Assembly (NCBI GenBank): GCA_046706185.1
Contig: JBJKPR010000011.1
Span: 27,635-91,634 of the forward strand
Reading direction: 5' to 3'
From: JAJZXY01 sp046706185
GTDB lineage: Archaea > Thermoplasmatota > Thermoplasmata > Sysuiplasmatales > Sysuiplasmataceae
DNA length: 64,000 nucleotides
This document shows, piece by piece, positions 50,862-58,675 of this stretch (position 1 is the stretch's first letter; the number at the start of each line of letters is the position of its first letter). Made by a program: the position numbers and the translations under genes. The notes beneath the pieces were generated by a model. It was not told where the DNA came from. It was given only the letters and a program-made list of their open reading frames with translations, and ran no database searches.

Positions 50862-52031
50862 TCAGCACTTCACCCTCCTGAAAGACCGACGTTCGGCATT
50901 CGCCCCCGCCTGAGCTATGTTCAGGTCGGAGGCGATCCCGTCGAATATCTCCTCCTCCCTCTCGGCCGCTCTTTCCCAGGACATCCGCCCCTCGACCCAC
51001 TCCTTCCCCTTCCTCCCCAGCTCCTTCCTTAGCGTCTCGTCCCTCAGCAGGCGCACCACTTTTTCTGCATAGTCTGCCGTGTCGGCAAAACGTGCCTTGA
51101 TTACCCCTTCGCTGAATTGATCGAAGACAGGCAGCTCCCAGAGGACAGCGGGTATGCCGTTTGAAAGCGCCTCGAGAAGAGCGAGCGATATACCTTCATC
51201 GGAGGAGGGGAAGAGGAAGACCTTCGAATTGCCGAGGGCGGCTCTCTTCTTCTCCTCGCTCACGAAGCCTGCCACATCAAGGTTGCGGCCGATTCCGGAG
51301 GCTTCGAACCTGGAGCGAAGCATGTTTGCATTGTTGTCCACCGACTTTCCTATGAGCTTCAGCCTTGCATCCGGGATCTCGGCGGACACATGCTTCCAAA
51401 TTTCAGGGAAATACATTATTCCCTTCCTCGGCTGAAGGACGCCGAGGTACAGCCCGTCGGAAGCGTTCCCGTCCGCCTCTCCCCTCCACTCGACGGTCTT
51501 TTCAGCACCGTTGAACGCAAGGTAGAGCGGTTTGTCCGGGAAAAATGACCTGAGAATCCTGTCCTCCTTCCCGTTGTCGAGGCAGATTGCAGCAGAAGAA
51601 TAACGTATTGCCCTCTTGTAAAGAACAGAAAGCGGCGAGACTGCGCTTGAGCTGAACCTTCTGGCCGTGGCTGGTATTATGATGTGGTAGAAAATGATGA
51701 GCGGTTTCCGGCTCAGCCTTGCAACGAGGTAGGCATAGACAACACTCTGAGGAAACTCGTCGTAACACACAACCGCATCCATCTTTCTTGCCATGGATGC
51801 GAGCTTTGCAATGCTGCCCGGCAGGAACGGACCGGGCTTGTAGTGGGCACCCACCACTGACCTGAAGGATGGCAGTTTTCCTGCTATGGAGCTGTCAGCC
51901 TCCTGGAGGGACTGCGTGTCCACGCAGACTGTGACCTCATGCCTCCTGAACCTGGAGTACACTTCAAGCACCCTTCTTGCACCTGCACTTGGCTTCGAGA
52001 GAATAAGAGGCGGACATATCAGCAGTTTCAT
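50862..52031 (-). CDS. GT4-family glycosyltransferase
   Basis: 389 residues from ATG 52031. The N-terminal half is short on glycine loops but has 'PSAGARRVLEVYSRFRRHEVTV'. The C-terminal half reads 'LGVLQPRKGIMYFPEIW', 'KLIGKS' and 'SSDEGISLALLEALSNGIPAVLW', giving a complete E-x7-E. The tail is basic. One of four GT4 genes on this strand between 46011 and 53277. Confidence 0.82.
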   Translation of the reverse strand: MKLLICPPLILSKPSAGARRVLEVYSRFRRHEVTVCVDTQSLQEADSSIAGKLPSFRSVVGAHYKPGPFLPGSIAKLASMARKMDAVVCYDEFPQSVVYAYLVARLSRKPLIIFYHIIIPATARRFSSSAVSPLSVLYKRAIRYSSAAICLDNGKEDRILRSFFPDKPLYLAFNGAEKTVEWRGEADGNASDGLYLGVLQPRKGIMYFPEIWKHVSAEIPDARLKLIGKSVDNNANMLRSRFEASGIGRNLDVAGFVSEEKKRAALGNSKVFLFPSSDEGISLALLEALSNGIPAVLWELPVFDQFSEGVIKARFADTADYAEKVVRLLRDETLRKELGRKGKEWVEGRMSWERAAEREEEIFDGIASDLNIAQAGANAERRSFRRVKC

Positions 52032-52113
52032 ACGATCGCTTGTAAAAAGAGAGCGCAGAGGGGAAATAGACTTTTTCTAATTATGCAATGGTCGGAAGGG
52101 ACTGCATGGCGTG

Positions 52114-53277
52114 TCACTGGCTGCCGGATGCGTCCATGAGCGGCCCTACCGTCTGGATGTACTCGCTGGCTATGTTCTCCCATGACAGCCTGTTCTTTGC
52201 ATAACGCATTGCATTCAAAGACACCTTTCTGACCTCATCAGGGTTGTCGAGGATGTAGGTCACGGCCCCGACTATGCCACCGACGCTGTTGTCTGTGTAC
52301 AGAGCGCCGTTGAGGGAGGAATAGCCTGCCTCATCGAGTATCCTCCTGCTCTCCCCGACAGAGGATGAGATGACAGGATTTCCTGTAGCCATGTACTCTG
52401 CGAGTTTTATGGGAAAACGAGCTCTCTCCCAAATTGTGCTGCGCATCAGCAGAAGTGATGCATCGCTCCCGACAAGTGTTGAAAGCCATTCGCCCCTTTC
52501 CATCTTGGGCAGGTGCACGATGTTTGAGACCTCTTCCTCCCTGCCCCCCGCGCCCACCACCAGCAGGTACACGTTCCTGCCGTCTTCGTGCAGCCTCCGA
52601 CCCAGCTCACTGAACAGCCTGCTGTGGCTGGAGTCTGCGAGCGTTACAACGATCAGGGAGCTTTCAGGAAGAGCTATCCGCTTCAGAAGCCCTGCCCTGG
52701 CGGTCTGCCTGGAAATCGATGCGAAGTCGCCGGTGTCGATCCCGTTCGGAATTACGGCAGCCTCCCTGCCTGAGTAGCCATTCACCTTATCCATGAGGAG
52801 GCCGCTTGCAACAACCAACCTGTCAGCACCGCCGACTGCATTCCTTTCAAACGCTTCCTCCATCCTTGACTCCATCCTTGCCCTTATGCCGTCAGGGTCG
52901 ATGCCCCACCAGTCGTCTATATCCACCACAAGCGGCTTCCCCGCACGTCTTGCTATCGAAGCTGCAATCCAGGTCTCCGGAAAAGCGGGGGCGCACACAT
53001 GGACGAGGTCCATCTTCCCGATCCCGTAGACAAGCGGGCCAAGTGCCGACCTGAGCATTATGCCCGGCAGGACCGTCCTCTCGAACAGCCTCGGCAGAGT
53101 GATGACCCGGAAGGAGGGGGTGTGCTCCACCCTTGTAATACCCAGATGCCTGAACTCTTCCGGACAGACCATTGTGAAGTCGAAGCCCATGCGTGAGAGC
53201 TGCATGCCGAGATACCAACCTCGCCAGTAGCTTCCCCTGTTGAGCTGTGACTTCGTGACAAAAAGGATACTGGGCAT
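52114..53277 (-). CDS. GT4-family glycosyltransferase
   Basis: 387 residues from ATG 53277, with GTG 53286 as alternative. 'SYWRGWYLGMQLSRMGFDFTM', 'PLVVDIDDWWGID' (acidic loop), 'AAVIPNGIDTGDFA' as linker and 'RFPIKLAEYMATGNPVIS' as the donor motif, the variant common in glycosyltransferases close to the WbuB/'FKLAEYMA' type. Downstream half of the minus-strand run. Confidence 0.82.
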   Translation of the reverse strand: MPSILFVTKSQLNRGSYWRGWYLGMQLSRMGFDFTMVCPEEFRHLGITRVEHTPSFRVITLPRLFERTVLPGIMLRSALGPLVYGIGKMDLVHVCAPAFPETWIAASIARRAGKPLVVDIDDWWGIDPDGIRARMESRMEEAFERNAVGGADRLVVASGLLMDKVNGYSGREAAVIPNGIDTGDFASISRQTARAGLLKRIALPESSLIVVTLADSSHSRLFSELGRRLHEDGRNVYLLVVGAGGREEEVSNIVHLPKMERGEWLSTLVGSDASLLLMRSTIWERARFPIKLAEYMATGNPVISSSVGESRRILDEAGYSSLNGALYTDNSVGGIVGAVTYILDNPDEVRKVSLNAMRYAKNRLSWENIASEYIQTVGPLMDASGSQ

Positions 53278-53506
53278 TTCCCTCACACAATCTCATTCCC
53301 GCAGCGCTGCAGGTCAAGACATGAGACAGAGGCATGAACTTGCCCATCAGCTTTGTGTTACGAGCCTTCATTTCGCCGCCCCCATCATTGGCCTGCCCGG
53401 GGAAGAAAGGCTGCTCCTCACCCCTTTCAAGAGAAAATAATCAAATATGCGCGGCAGGCTCTATTAGTAACCGTATGAGGGGCCAACGGGGGAAACAGTT
53501 CCTGTG

Positions 53507-54508
53507 ATGTCGCCTTACATCTCGGTGCTTGTCATAGCGCACAGGAGAACACAGTACATCAACCATGCGCTTGAGTCGCTTTGCACCCAGACGCTTGACA
53601 GGCGACTGTTTGAGATCATTCTTGTGAGCAACATAGACATCGATAACGAGGTGCTGAGGAGGTCCGGGGCAAGGCTGATACGAACTGACAGGAACGAGCT
53701 TGAGGTGAAGATCGCGATCGGTCTCGATTACTGCAGCGGGGAGGTGATATCCCTTCTCGAGGATGACGATGTCTGGGAAGACGGTAAGCTTCAGGCAGTC
53801 TACGACCTTTTCACTGAAAGGGAGGATGTCGGATACTACCACAATTCTTATTCACTCATAGGGGAGGACGGTCAGCCGATGGTGCACCCCATGTTCAGGC
53901 TGATGGAGAAGCGCATGGACAGAGTGGGTGCCCTCTCCGTTTGCGGGAAGGCAGCCAGGTTCGGGGTCATAAGAAAGATGATCAAGGTGGGGATGAGCTT
54001 CAACACAAGCTGCATGTCGATCAGGAAAGGAATACTGCAGGACAGGACAGATTACCTGGTGACGCTCAATGCGAAGAGCTCAAACGTCGACAACTTTCTC
54101 TTCTTTGCAGCGCTCCTCTCAGGCAAGCAGCTCTACGGTGACAGCCGGAGGCTCACGAGGTACAGGGTGCATCCGGAAAATTCATCCAAGAAGTTCCTTT
54201 CAGTTGGAATAACACCTGAAGCACTCGGTTACGGGGTGCTTCTCAGGATGGTCGGAGCAGGCAAGGGGGACGGGCAGATAAGGAAGAGCGTGGAAAGTAT
54301 GATTTCTGACCTCAGGTTTGAAATTTATTCCAGGGAGGGCCTGAAAAACAGGGGTATGATGCTGTCCGCGATAGTGGAGCACCTGAGGTACTTCTCGCTG
54401 TATGATTTTCAGTACGACGTTCTCCTTCTCCTCTTCGGCTTACTCTACTTCATATCTCCGAGGCTGGGCTCGATGATGCACAGCATACCGGGTGAGCATC
54501 TGACATAG
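53507..54508 (+). CDS. GT2-family glycosyltransferase, paralogue of 24279-25349
   Basis: 333 residues from ATG 53507 (GTG 53504 just before). 'ISVLVIAHRRTQYINHALESL', metal site 'VISLLEDDDVWEDGKL', then 'VGYYHNSYSLIGEDGQP', mirroring 'YYHNQRTVVDEDG' in the protein at 24279. The C-terminal 30 residues are hydrophobic ('VLLLLFGLLYFISPRLG') then polar, again as in that protein. It is divergent from the GT4 run. Confidence 0.8.
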   Translation: MSPYISVLVIAHRRTQYINHALESLCTQTLDRRLFEIILVSNIDIDNEVLRRSGARLIRTDRNELEVKIAIGLDYCSGEVISLLEDDDVWEDGKLQAVYDLFTEREDVGYYHNSYSLIGEDGQPMVHPMFRLMEKRMDRVGALSVCGKAARFGVIRKMIKVGMSFNTSCMSIRKGILQDRTDYLVTLNAKSSNVDNFLFFAALLSGKQLYGDSRRLTRYRVHPENSSKKFLSVGITPEALGYGVLLRMVGAGKGDGQIRKSVESMISDLRFEIYSREGLKNRGMMLSAIVEHLRYFSLYDFQYDVLLLLFGLLYFISPRLGSMMHSIPGEHLT

Positions 54509-54546
54509 ATTGCCTGGATTGCACAATAAAGACTGTCGCTACGAGA

Positions 54547-54557
54547 TATTTAAATAG
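54547..54557 (+). promoter_or_regulatory. TATA box for the GT2 gene at 54581
   Basis: TATTTAAATAG, about 29 bases before GTG 54581. Confidence 0.6.
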
Positions 54558-54580
54558 ACTTGCCGGGGTGGTAATACCCG

Positions 54581-55609
54581 GTGGGGGATCTGACTTCCCG
54601 GAAACCGACCTTCAGCATATCGATGCCGAGCTACAACCACGCACGGTACATCAGGGAAGCAATAAGCTCCGTGCTTGAGCAGGAGAACTGCGGTGAGCTT
54701 GAGCTGATCATAGTTGACGATTTTTCAACGGACGGGAGCAGGGACATAATCAGGGAGGAGGCCGCCAGGGACAGCAGGATCAAAGTCGTTCTGCATGACG
54801 CCAACATGGGCATCTCCAGGACAGTCAACGAGGCAAAGGGCCTTTCAACCGGTGAATACATGCTTACGTTGGCTTCCGATGACAAGCTCGTGCCGGGTGC
54901 CCTTGCGAAGATGCTCGAGGCGTTCCAGGCCCCTTCACCTGTCGATGTTGTGATCTTCGAGGGCAAATGCGTGGACAGGAATGGAAACCCGCTTGGATAC
55001 AACTACTCTGAGATACACCTGAAGCCGCCATCAGACATGGCCAACGTCTTCAGTCACCTGCTGAAGGGCAATTTCATAATGGCGGGTGCAACAAGGGCAA
55101 GCTCTGTCTGGGAGCGCGGTATCCGCCTGAATGAGCAGCTCCGATTCCTAAGCGACTGGATCTACTGGATAGATGTTGCTGCCGAGTCTACCTTCAGGTA
55201 TCTTCCAGACCCCCTTTATATCTACAGGATACACGGGAAGAACGCTTCGTTCATGGACGGATGGATCAGTGACAGCGCCAGAGCATACTCCATGATAGAG
55301 GAGAAGCACAGTGCAAGGCTCAGCAAGGCGGAAGTTGCCTATATCCGCTACATGGAAGGGCTTTCCTTCGTCAAGATAGGAAGAGTGTTCGAGGGCAGGA
55401 GGGCTCTCCTGAGCTCCCTGAGCTGCAGCCCCTTTTCTAACCAGGGGGCAAAGACTGCGGTTGCTCTGATCTCAAGCTTCCTGGGTAATTTGGGCAGCAG
55501 CCTGCTCGGCGCGTACGGTGCGCTGAGGTTTTCACACGACAGCAACATTTCAATGCACAGGATAAGGAAGAGGTACAGGGGAGAGGAGACAAGGGAGAAG
55601 GGCAACTGA
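54581..55609 (+). CDS. GT2-family glycosyltransferase
   Basis: 342 residues with a leaderless GTG start. 'FSISMPSYNHARYIREAISSV', 'IIVDDFSTDGS', 'YMLTLASDDKLVPGALA' (metal site, with SDD rather than DxD) and 'DPLYIYRIHGKNAS'. The C-terminal region (255-342) is helical and ends in a basic tail. It is convergent with the fdtB gene. Confidence 0.82.
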   Translation: MGDLTSRKPTFSISMPSYNHARYIREAISSVLEQENCGELELIIVDDFSTDGSRDIIREEAARDSRIKVVLHDANMGISRTVNEAKGLSTGEYMLTLASDDKLVPGALAKMLEAFQAPSPVDVVIFEGKCVDRNGNPLGYNYSEIHLKPPSDMANVFSHLLKGNFIMAGATRASSVWERGIRLNEQLRFLSDWIYWIDVAAESTFRYLPDPLYIYRIHGKNASFMDGWISDSARAYSMIEEKHSARLSKAEVAYIRYMEGLSFVKIGRVFEGRRALLSSLSCSPFSNQGAKTAVALISSFLGNLGSSLLGAYGALRFSHDSNISMHRIRKRYRGEETREKGN

Positions 55610-55627
55610 CCAGGTGGTCGCCTGATG

Positions 55628-56761
55628 TCACACTGCGGCGGCTTTGCTCTCAAGCGCTCTGGCAAGCGAGTCGACGACATGGTCGACCATGCTGTCGGTC
55701 ATATGTGGGTAGATCGGAAGGCTGAGGACTCTTCCGGACAGCCTTTCGGTAACAGGGAACGACCCAGGGCTGTACCCGAGGTCCGCGTATGCCTTCTGCA
55801 GGTGGGGAGGAACAGGGTAGTGTACCATCGTATCCACGCCCATCGATGAAAGAGCGGCCCTGACCCTTTCCCTTTCAGCCACCTGCACCACGTACAGGTG
55901 CCACGAGGGCCTTACACCCTCCATAACTGCCGGGAGCGTGAGCGTCTCCCCGTCCATTTTCCCGGAACCAAGCGCATGCGCATACCGCAGGGCAATCATG
56001 TTGCGCCTTCCGTTCCAGCGGTCGAGGTGGCCCAGCCTGACCCTCAGAAAAGCGGCCTGCAGTTCATCGAGCCTGGAATTGTAGCCGATGGTCGTGTGCA
56101 GATACTTCACACCTGAACCGTAGTTCCTGAGGACCCTTATCCTCTCGGCAAGTTCACTGTCTGATGTGACGACTGCTCCCCCGTCGCCAGCCCCGCCAAG
56201 GTTCTTGACCGGATAGAAACTGAAGCAGGTGATGTCCGCATAGGAGCCGGTTCTCCTCCCCTTGTACGAAGCACCATGGGACTGGGCTGCATCCTGTATT
56301 ATGACTAGGGAACGCCTCTCCGCCAGAGATGCAATTTCATCCGCATCGGCCGGCTGTCCGTACAGGTCTACTGGCATTATTGCCTTCGTCCGGCGCGTGA
56401 CTGCTTTCTCAATTGACCGTGCATCGATGTTGTAAGTTACCGGGTCTGCGTCAACCGGGACGGGCGTAGCGCCGGAATGCGTGACGGCGAGCCATGTTCC
56501 GATGAATGTGTTGGCTGGCACTATCACCTCATCCCCTGGCCCTATGCCGGAGGCAACAAGGGAGAGATGGAGCGCCTCAAGCCCGCTGCCCACGCCAATG
56601 CATTCCCTTGCGTTGCAGTATGAGGCAAAGTCGGATTCAAATGCCTTCACCTCCTCACCCAGGACAAGATTGCCGTTCTCCATGACGCGTGAATAGGCTG
56701 CATCCATCTCCTCCCTGGTGCTTGAATACAAGGCAGAGAGGTCAACGAACGGGACCTTCAA
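55628..56761 (-). CDS. fdtB: NDP-3-keto-6-deoxyhexose 3-aminotransferase (FdtB-like)
   Basis: 377 residues. TTG 56761 overlaps the stop of fdtA as TTGA, with GGTGA upstream. DegT/DnrJ fold with 'GSGLEALHLSLVASGIGPGDEVIVP', 'IIQDAAQSHGASYKG' and the PLP lysine K186 in 'FSFYPVKNLGGAGDGG', so unlike the protein at 25675 this one is a real aminotransferase. With the FdtA-like isomerase in front, it should aminate dTDP-3-keto-6-deoxyhexose, giving dTDP-3-amino-3,6-dideoxy-galactose or -glucose. Confidence 0.85.
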   Translation of the reverse strand: MKVPFVDLSALYSSTREEMDAAYSRVMENGNLVLGEEVKAFESDFASYCNARECIGVGSGLEALHLSLVASGIGPGDEVIVPANTFIGTWLAVTHSGATPVPVDADPVTYNIDARSIEKAVTRRTKAIMPVDLYGQPADADEIASLAERRSLVIIQDAAQSHGASYKGRRTGSYADITCFSFYPVKNLGGAGDGGAVVTSDSELAERIRVLRNYGSGVKYLHTTIGYNSRLDELQAAFLRVRLGHLDRWNGRRNMIALRYAHALGSGKMDGETLTLPAVMEGVRPSWHLYVVQVAERERVRAALSSMGVDTMVHYPVPPHLQKAYADLGYSPGSFPVTERLSGRVLSLPIYPHMTDSMVDHVVDSLARALESKAAAV

Positions 56762-57210
56762 GGAATATCACCGCCAGTCAGTGCAATGAATTCATCATAA
56801 TCGCGTATGTAGTCGCTCTCATTGTAATGCGTGGAGGCAAGCACGACGTAGACTGTATTGGGATTGAAGTTCTCCATGTTGGTCCAGATGAGGTTTGGTA
56901 TGTACAGTCCCCTGTTCGGCCTGTTCAGATGCACAACCTTCGTATCCCTGCCGTCGCTCAAGACAACGTCCAGGCCGCCCGAAAGGCAGATGACAACCTC
57001 CTCCAGTTCCCTGTGCGCATGTGCGCCCCTCTTCTCGCCCGTGGGTATGTCGTAGACATAGAACACGCGTCGTATGGCAAACGGCACATGACCGCCCGAT
57101 TCAATGAAAGAAAGGTTGCCCCTCCTCTCTGCGATCTTCGGGAATTCTATCATCCTGCACCTCTCAATCCCAAGACCGCGCTCCTTCCCGACAGCATGGG
57201 TGATAACCAT
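56758..57210 (-). CDS. fdtA: dTDP-4-keto-6-deoxyglucose 3,4-ketoisomerase (FdtA/WxcM-like cupin)
   Basis: 150 residues from ATG 57210, six bases after GGGGGTGA; ATG 57216 would leave no spacing. A single cupin: 'RRVFYVYDIPTGEKRGAHAH' with the HAH active-site pair, 'VVICLSGGLDVVLSDG' and 'LYIPNLIWTNMENF'. Such enzymes move the keto group from C4 to C3 of dTDP-4-keto-6-deoxyglucose; FdtA and QdtA differ in stereochemistry at C4, which I cannot decide here. It is coupled to fdtB by an overlap. Confidence 0.88.
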   Translation of the reverse strand: MVITHAVGKERGLGIERCRMIEFPKIAERRGNLSFIESGGHVPFAIRRVFYVYDIPTGEKRGAHAHRELEEVVICLSGGLDVVLSDGRDTKVVHLNRPNRGLYIPNLIWTNMENFNPNTVYVVLASTHYNESDYIRDYDEFIALTGGDIP

Positions 57211-57238
57211 GCTCATTCACCCCCGGCCCGTATTGTCT

Positions 57239-58231
57239 TCAAACTGCAACACCCCTGTCCATAGAATCCCTGAGGTTCAGCTCGTAGAAATCATGAACAA
57301 ATGCCCTTGCACCGTAGCTCTCCTTGTATTTTGCGAGCCCTTCGTTGAGGTGCAGGCCCTCGTTCTCTGTGGAAATGCCGAAGTCAAAGTAAGTCTTGTC
57401 TTGATAGACATCCTTGATCAAGTGCTCGTAAACAAGGTCCAGGGCCCCGATGCCCTTTCCCTGGTTGCTGTTCGCGTTGTACTGTGCATGAACAGTCTCC
57501 CTGTGCTCGAAGACAATGACTCCTGCGACCAGTCTTGACTCACTGTCTGAGGCAGTGAACAGCTTTATATTGTCCGGAAAGAGAAGAGCAAGCCGCTTGA
57601 TTTCGTCAGGCGTATGGACAGGCTTTACATTGTACTTCTCATGAAGTACCTCCGACTGCAGTTCCATGAATGTGTCAAAGTCATAAGAGCGCTGCACAGT
57701 CAGACCTGCACTTTCCGCCTTTCTTATTTTGCGTGAGCGCATTCTCCAGTAACCGAGCCGTTCCGCCCTGGGCATGTAGATTGCTGCGCTCACATCCCTT
57801 CTGAAGAGCCTGGCCCCCATCCTGTAGAGCGCATAGAGGTCTTCCTCCGCCGGCGCTGAATGGTAGATGTGCGGAAGCGCCTTGTAAACCAGCCTGTCTA
57901 TTCCCTGACCGAGCAGATAGTCGCTCATGGAAGAGAATACAGATAGCATCCCTTCTGTTGTCATGTCAAAACCGGAGATGACCCCACCGAATGTCAGCCC
58001 GTTGTGGCTGTAGAGGGTCGCGCCTACAACATGCGCTGGCATTTCGGCCACAAGCTTCCCTTCGGCATCCATGAACATGAGCGAATGGTCGTTGAACCTG
58101 TCTGAATGATACTCCATGAAATCCCTGTTGAACAGGAAGGTGCCGTTCTTTGCACTGCTGTTGAATGAGTTCCATTCCTCCTTCCTGCCTGAATTGTATT
58201 TGTCAGCATGGACGCCAACAAGACTCTGCAT
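57239..58231 (-). CDS. GNAT/FemAB-like acyltransferase
   Basis: 330 residues from ATG 58231, immediately after GGGGGAGG; the open frame reaches further but only this part reads as protein. The layout is of the FemAB/GNAT double-domain type: 'FNSSAKNGTFLFNRDFMEY', 'RKIRKAESAGLTVQRSYDFD' and 'KLFTASDSESRLVAGVIVFEHRETVHAQYNA' with 'LDLVYEHLI'. It follows the promoter of the fdtA-fdtB operon, so N-acylation of the 3-amino sugar (as FdtC does, though FdtC is a different fold) is a reasonable guess. Peptide or lipid aminoacylation is an alternative. Confidence 0.72.
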   Translation of the reverse strand: MQSLVGVHADKYNSGRKEEWNSFNSSAKNGTFLFNRDFMEYHSDRFNDHSLMFMDAEGKLVAEMPAHVVGATLYSHNGLTFGGVISGFDMTTEGMLSVFSSMSDYLLGQGIDRLVYKALPHIYHSAPAEEDLYALYRMGARLFRRDVSAAIYMPRAERLGYWRMRSRKIRKAESAGLTVQRSYDFDTFMELQSEVLHEKYNVKPVHTPDEIKRLALLFPDNIKLFTASDSESRLVAGVIVFEHRETVHAQYNANSNQGKGIGALDLVYEHLIKDVYQDKTYFDFGISTENEGLHLNEGLAKYKESYGARAFVHDFYELNLRDSMDRGVAV

Positions 58232-58308
58232 AGCCTCCCCCGCACCAATCTGTCTGCATAAACCGCGCCTCCGGATGCAAATCGAGCGATTATTCAAAGT
58301 CCCTGGCT

Positions 58309-58317
58309 CATTTAAAA
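58309..58317 (-). promoter_or_regulatory. TATA box of the acyltransferase-fdtA-fdtB operon
   Basis: TTTTAAATG on the minus strand. It is 80 bases before ATG 58231, giving a leader of about 50 bases that ends in a strong purine-rich ribosome-binding site. Confidence 0.5.
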
Positions 58318-58675
58318 AGGATAACATATTACAGTATGTAGAACCGGAGAATGAGATGCCTCCCACACGCATGCGCCCGTCCAGATGTGCTGCGGGAAAC
58401 AATTGCCGCCGGATCATCCCCCTGCCCCTCCGCCACATGTAGCACGTCAAGCTTTGGCCACCGGCTGGATGCCTGGAAATGTCGTTCTGGCATCAAGGTC
58501 GAGGGGATACAGGACTTCAGGCTGTGCTGCACCTTTCTGTTCTGCAGAATGCGGCTTTTTCCGGATTCCCAGTAAGTGATAAAAATATCTCAAACTTTAT
58601 CAACATGCCACCCGGATACTGATGGCGCCCTGAAGGGAAGACCGCGTCTTCAGTTTGCTAAGTATGTGATAGCCC
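58318..58675. other. Intergenic region before the histidine kinase
   Basis: About 360 bases without a convincing gene. At 58577-58602 an inverted repeat TGATAAA-N12-TTTATCA surrounds an AT-rich TATA-like patch (AAAAATAT) and may be the promoter and operator of the kinase gene. Confidence 0.4.
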
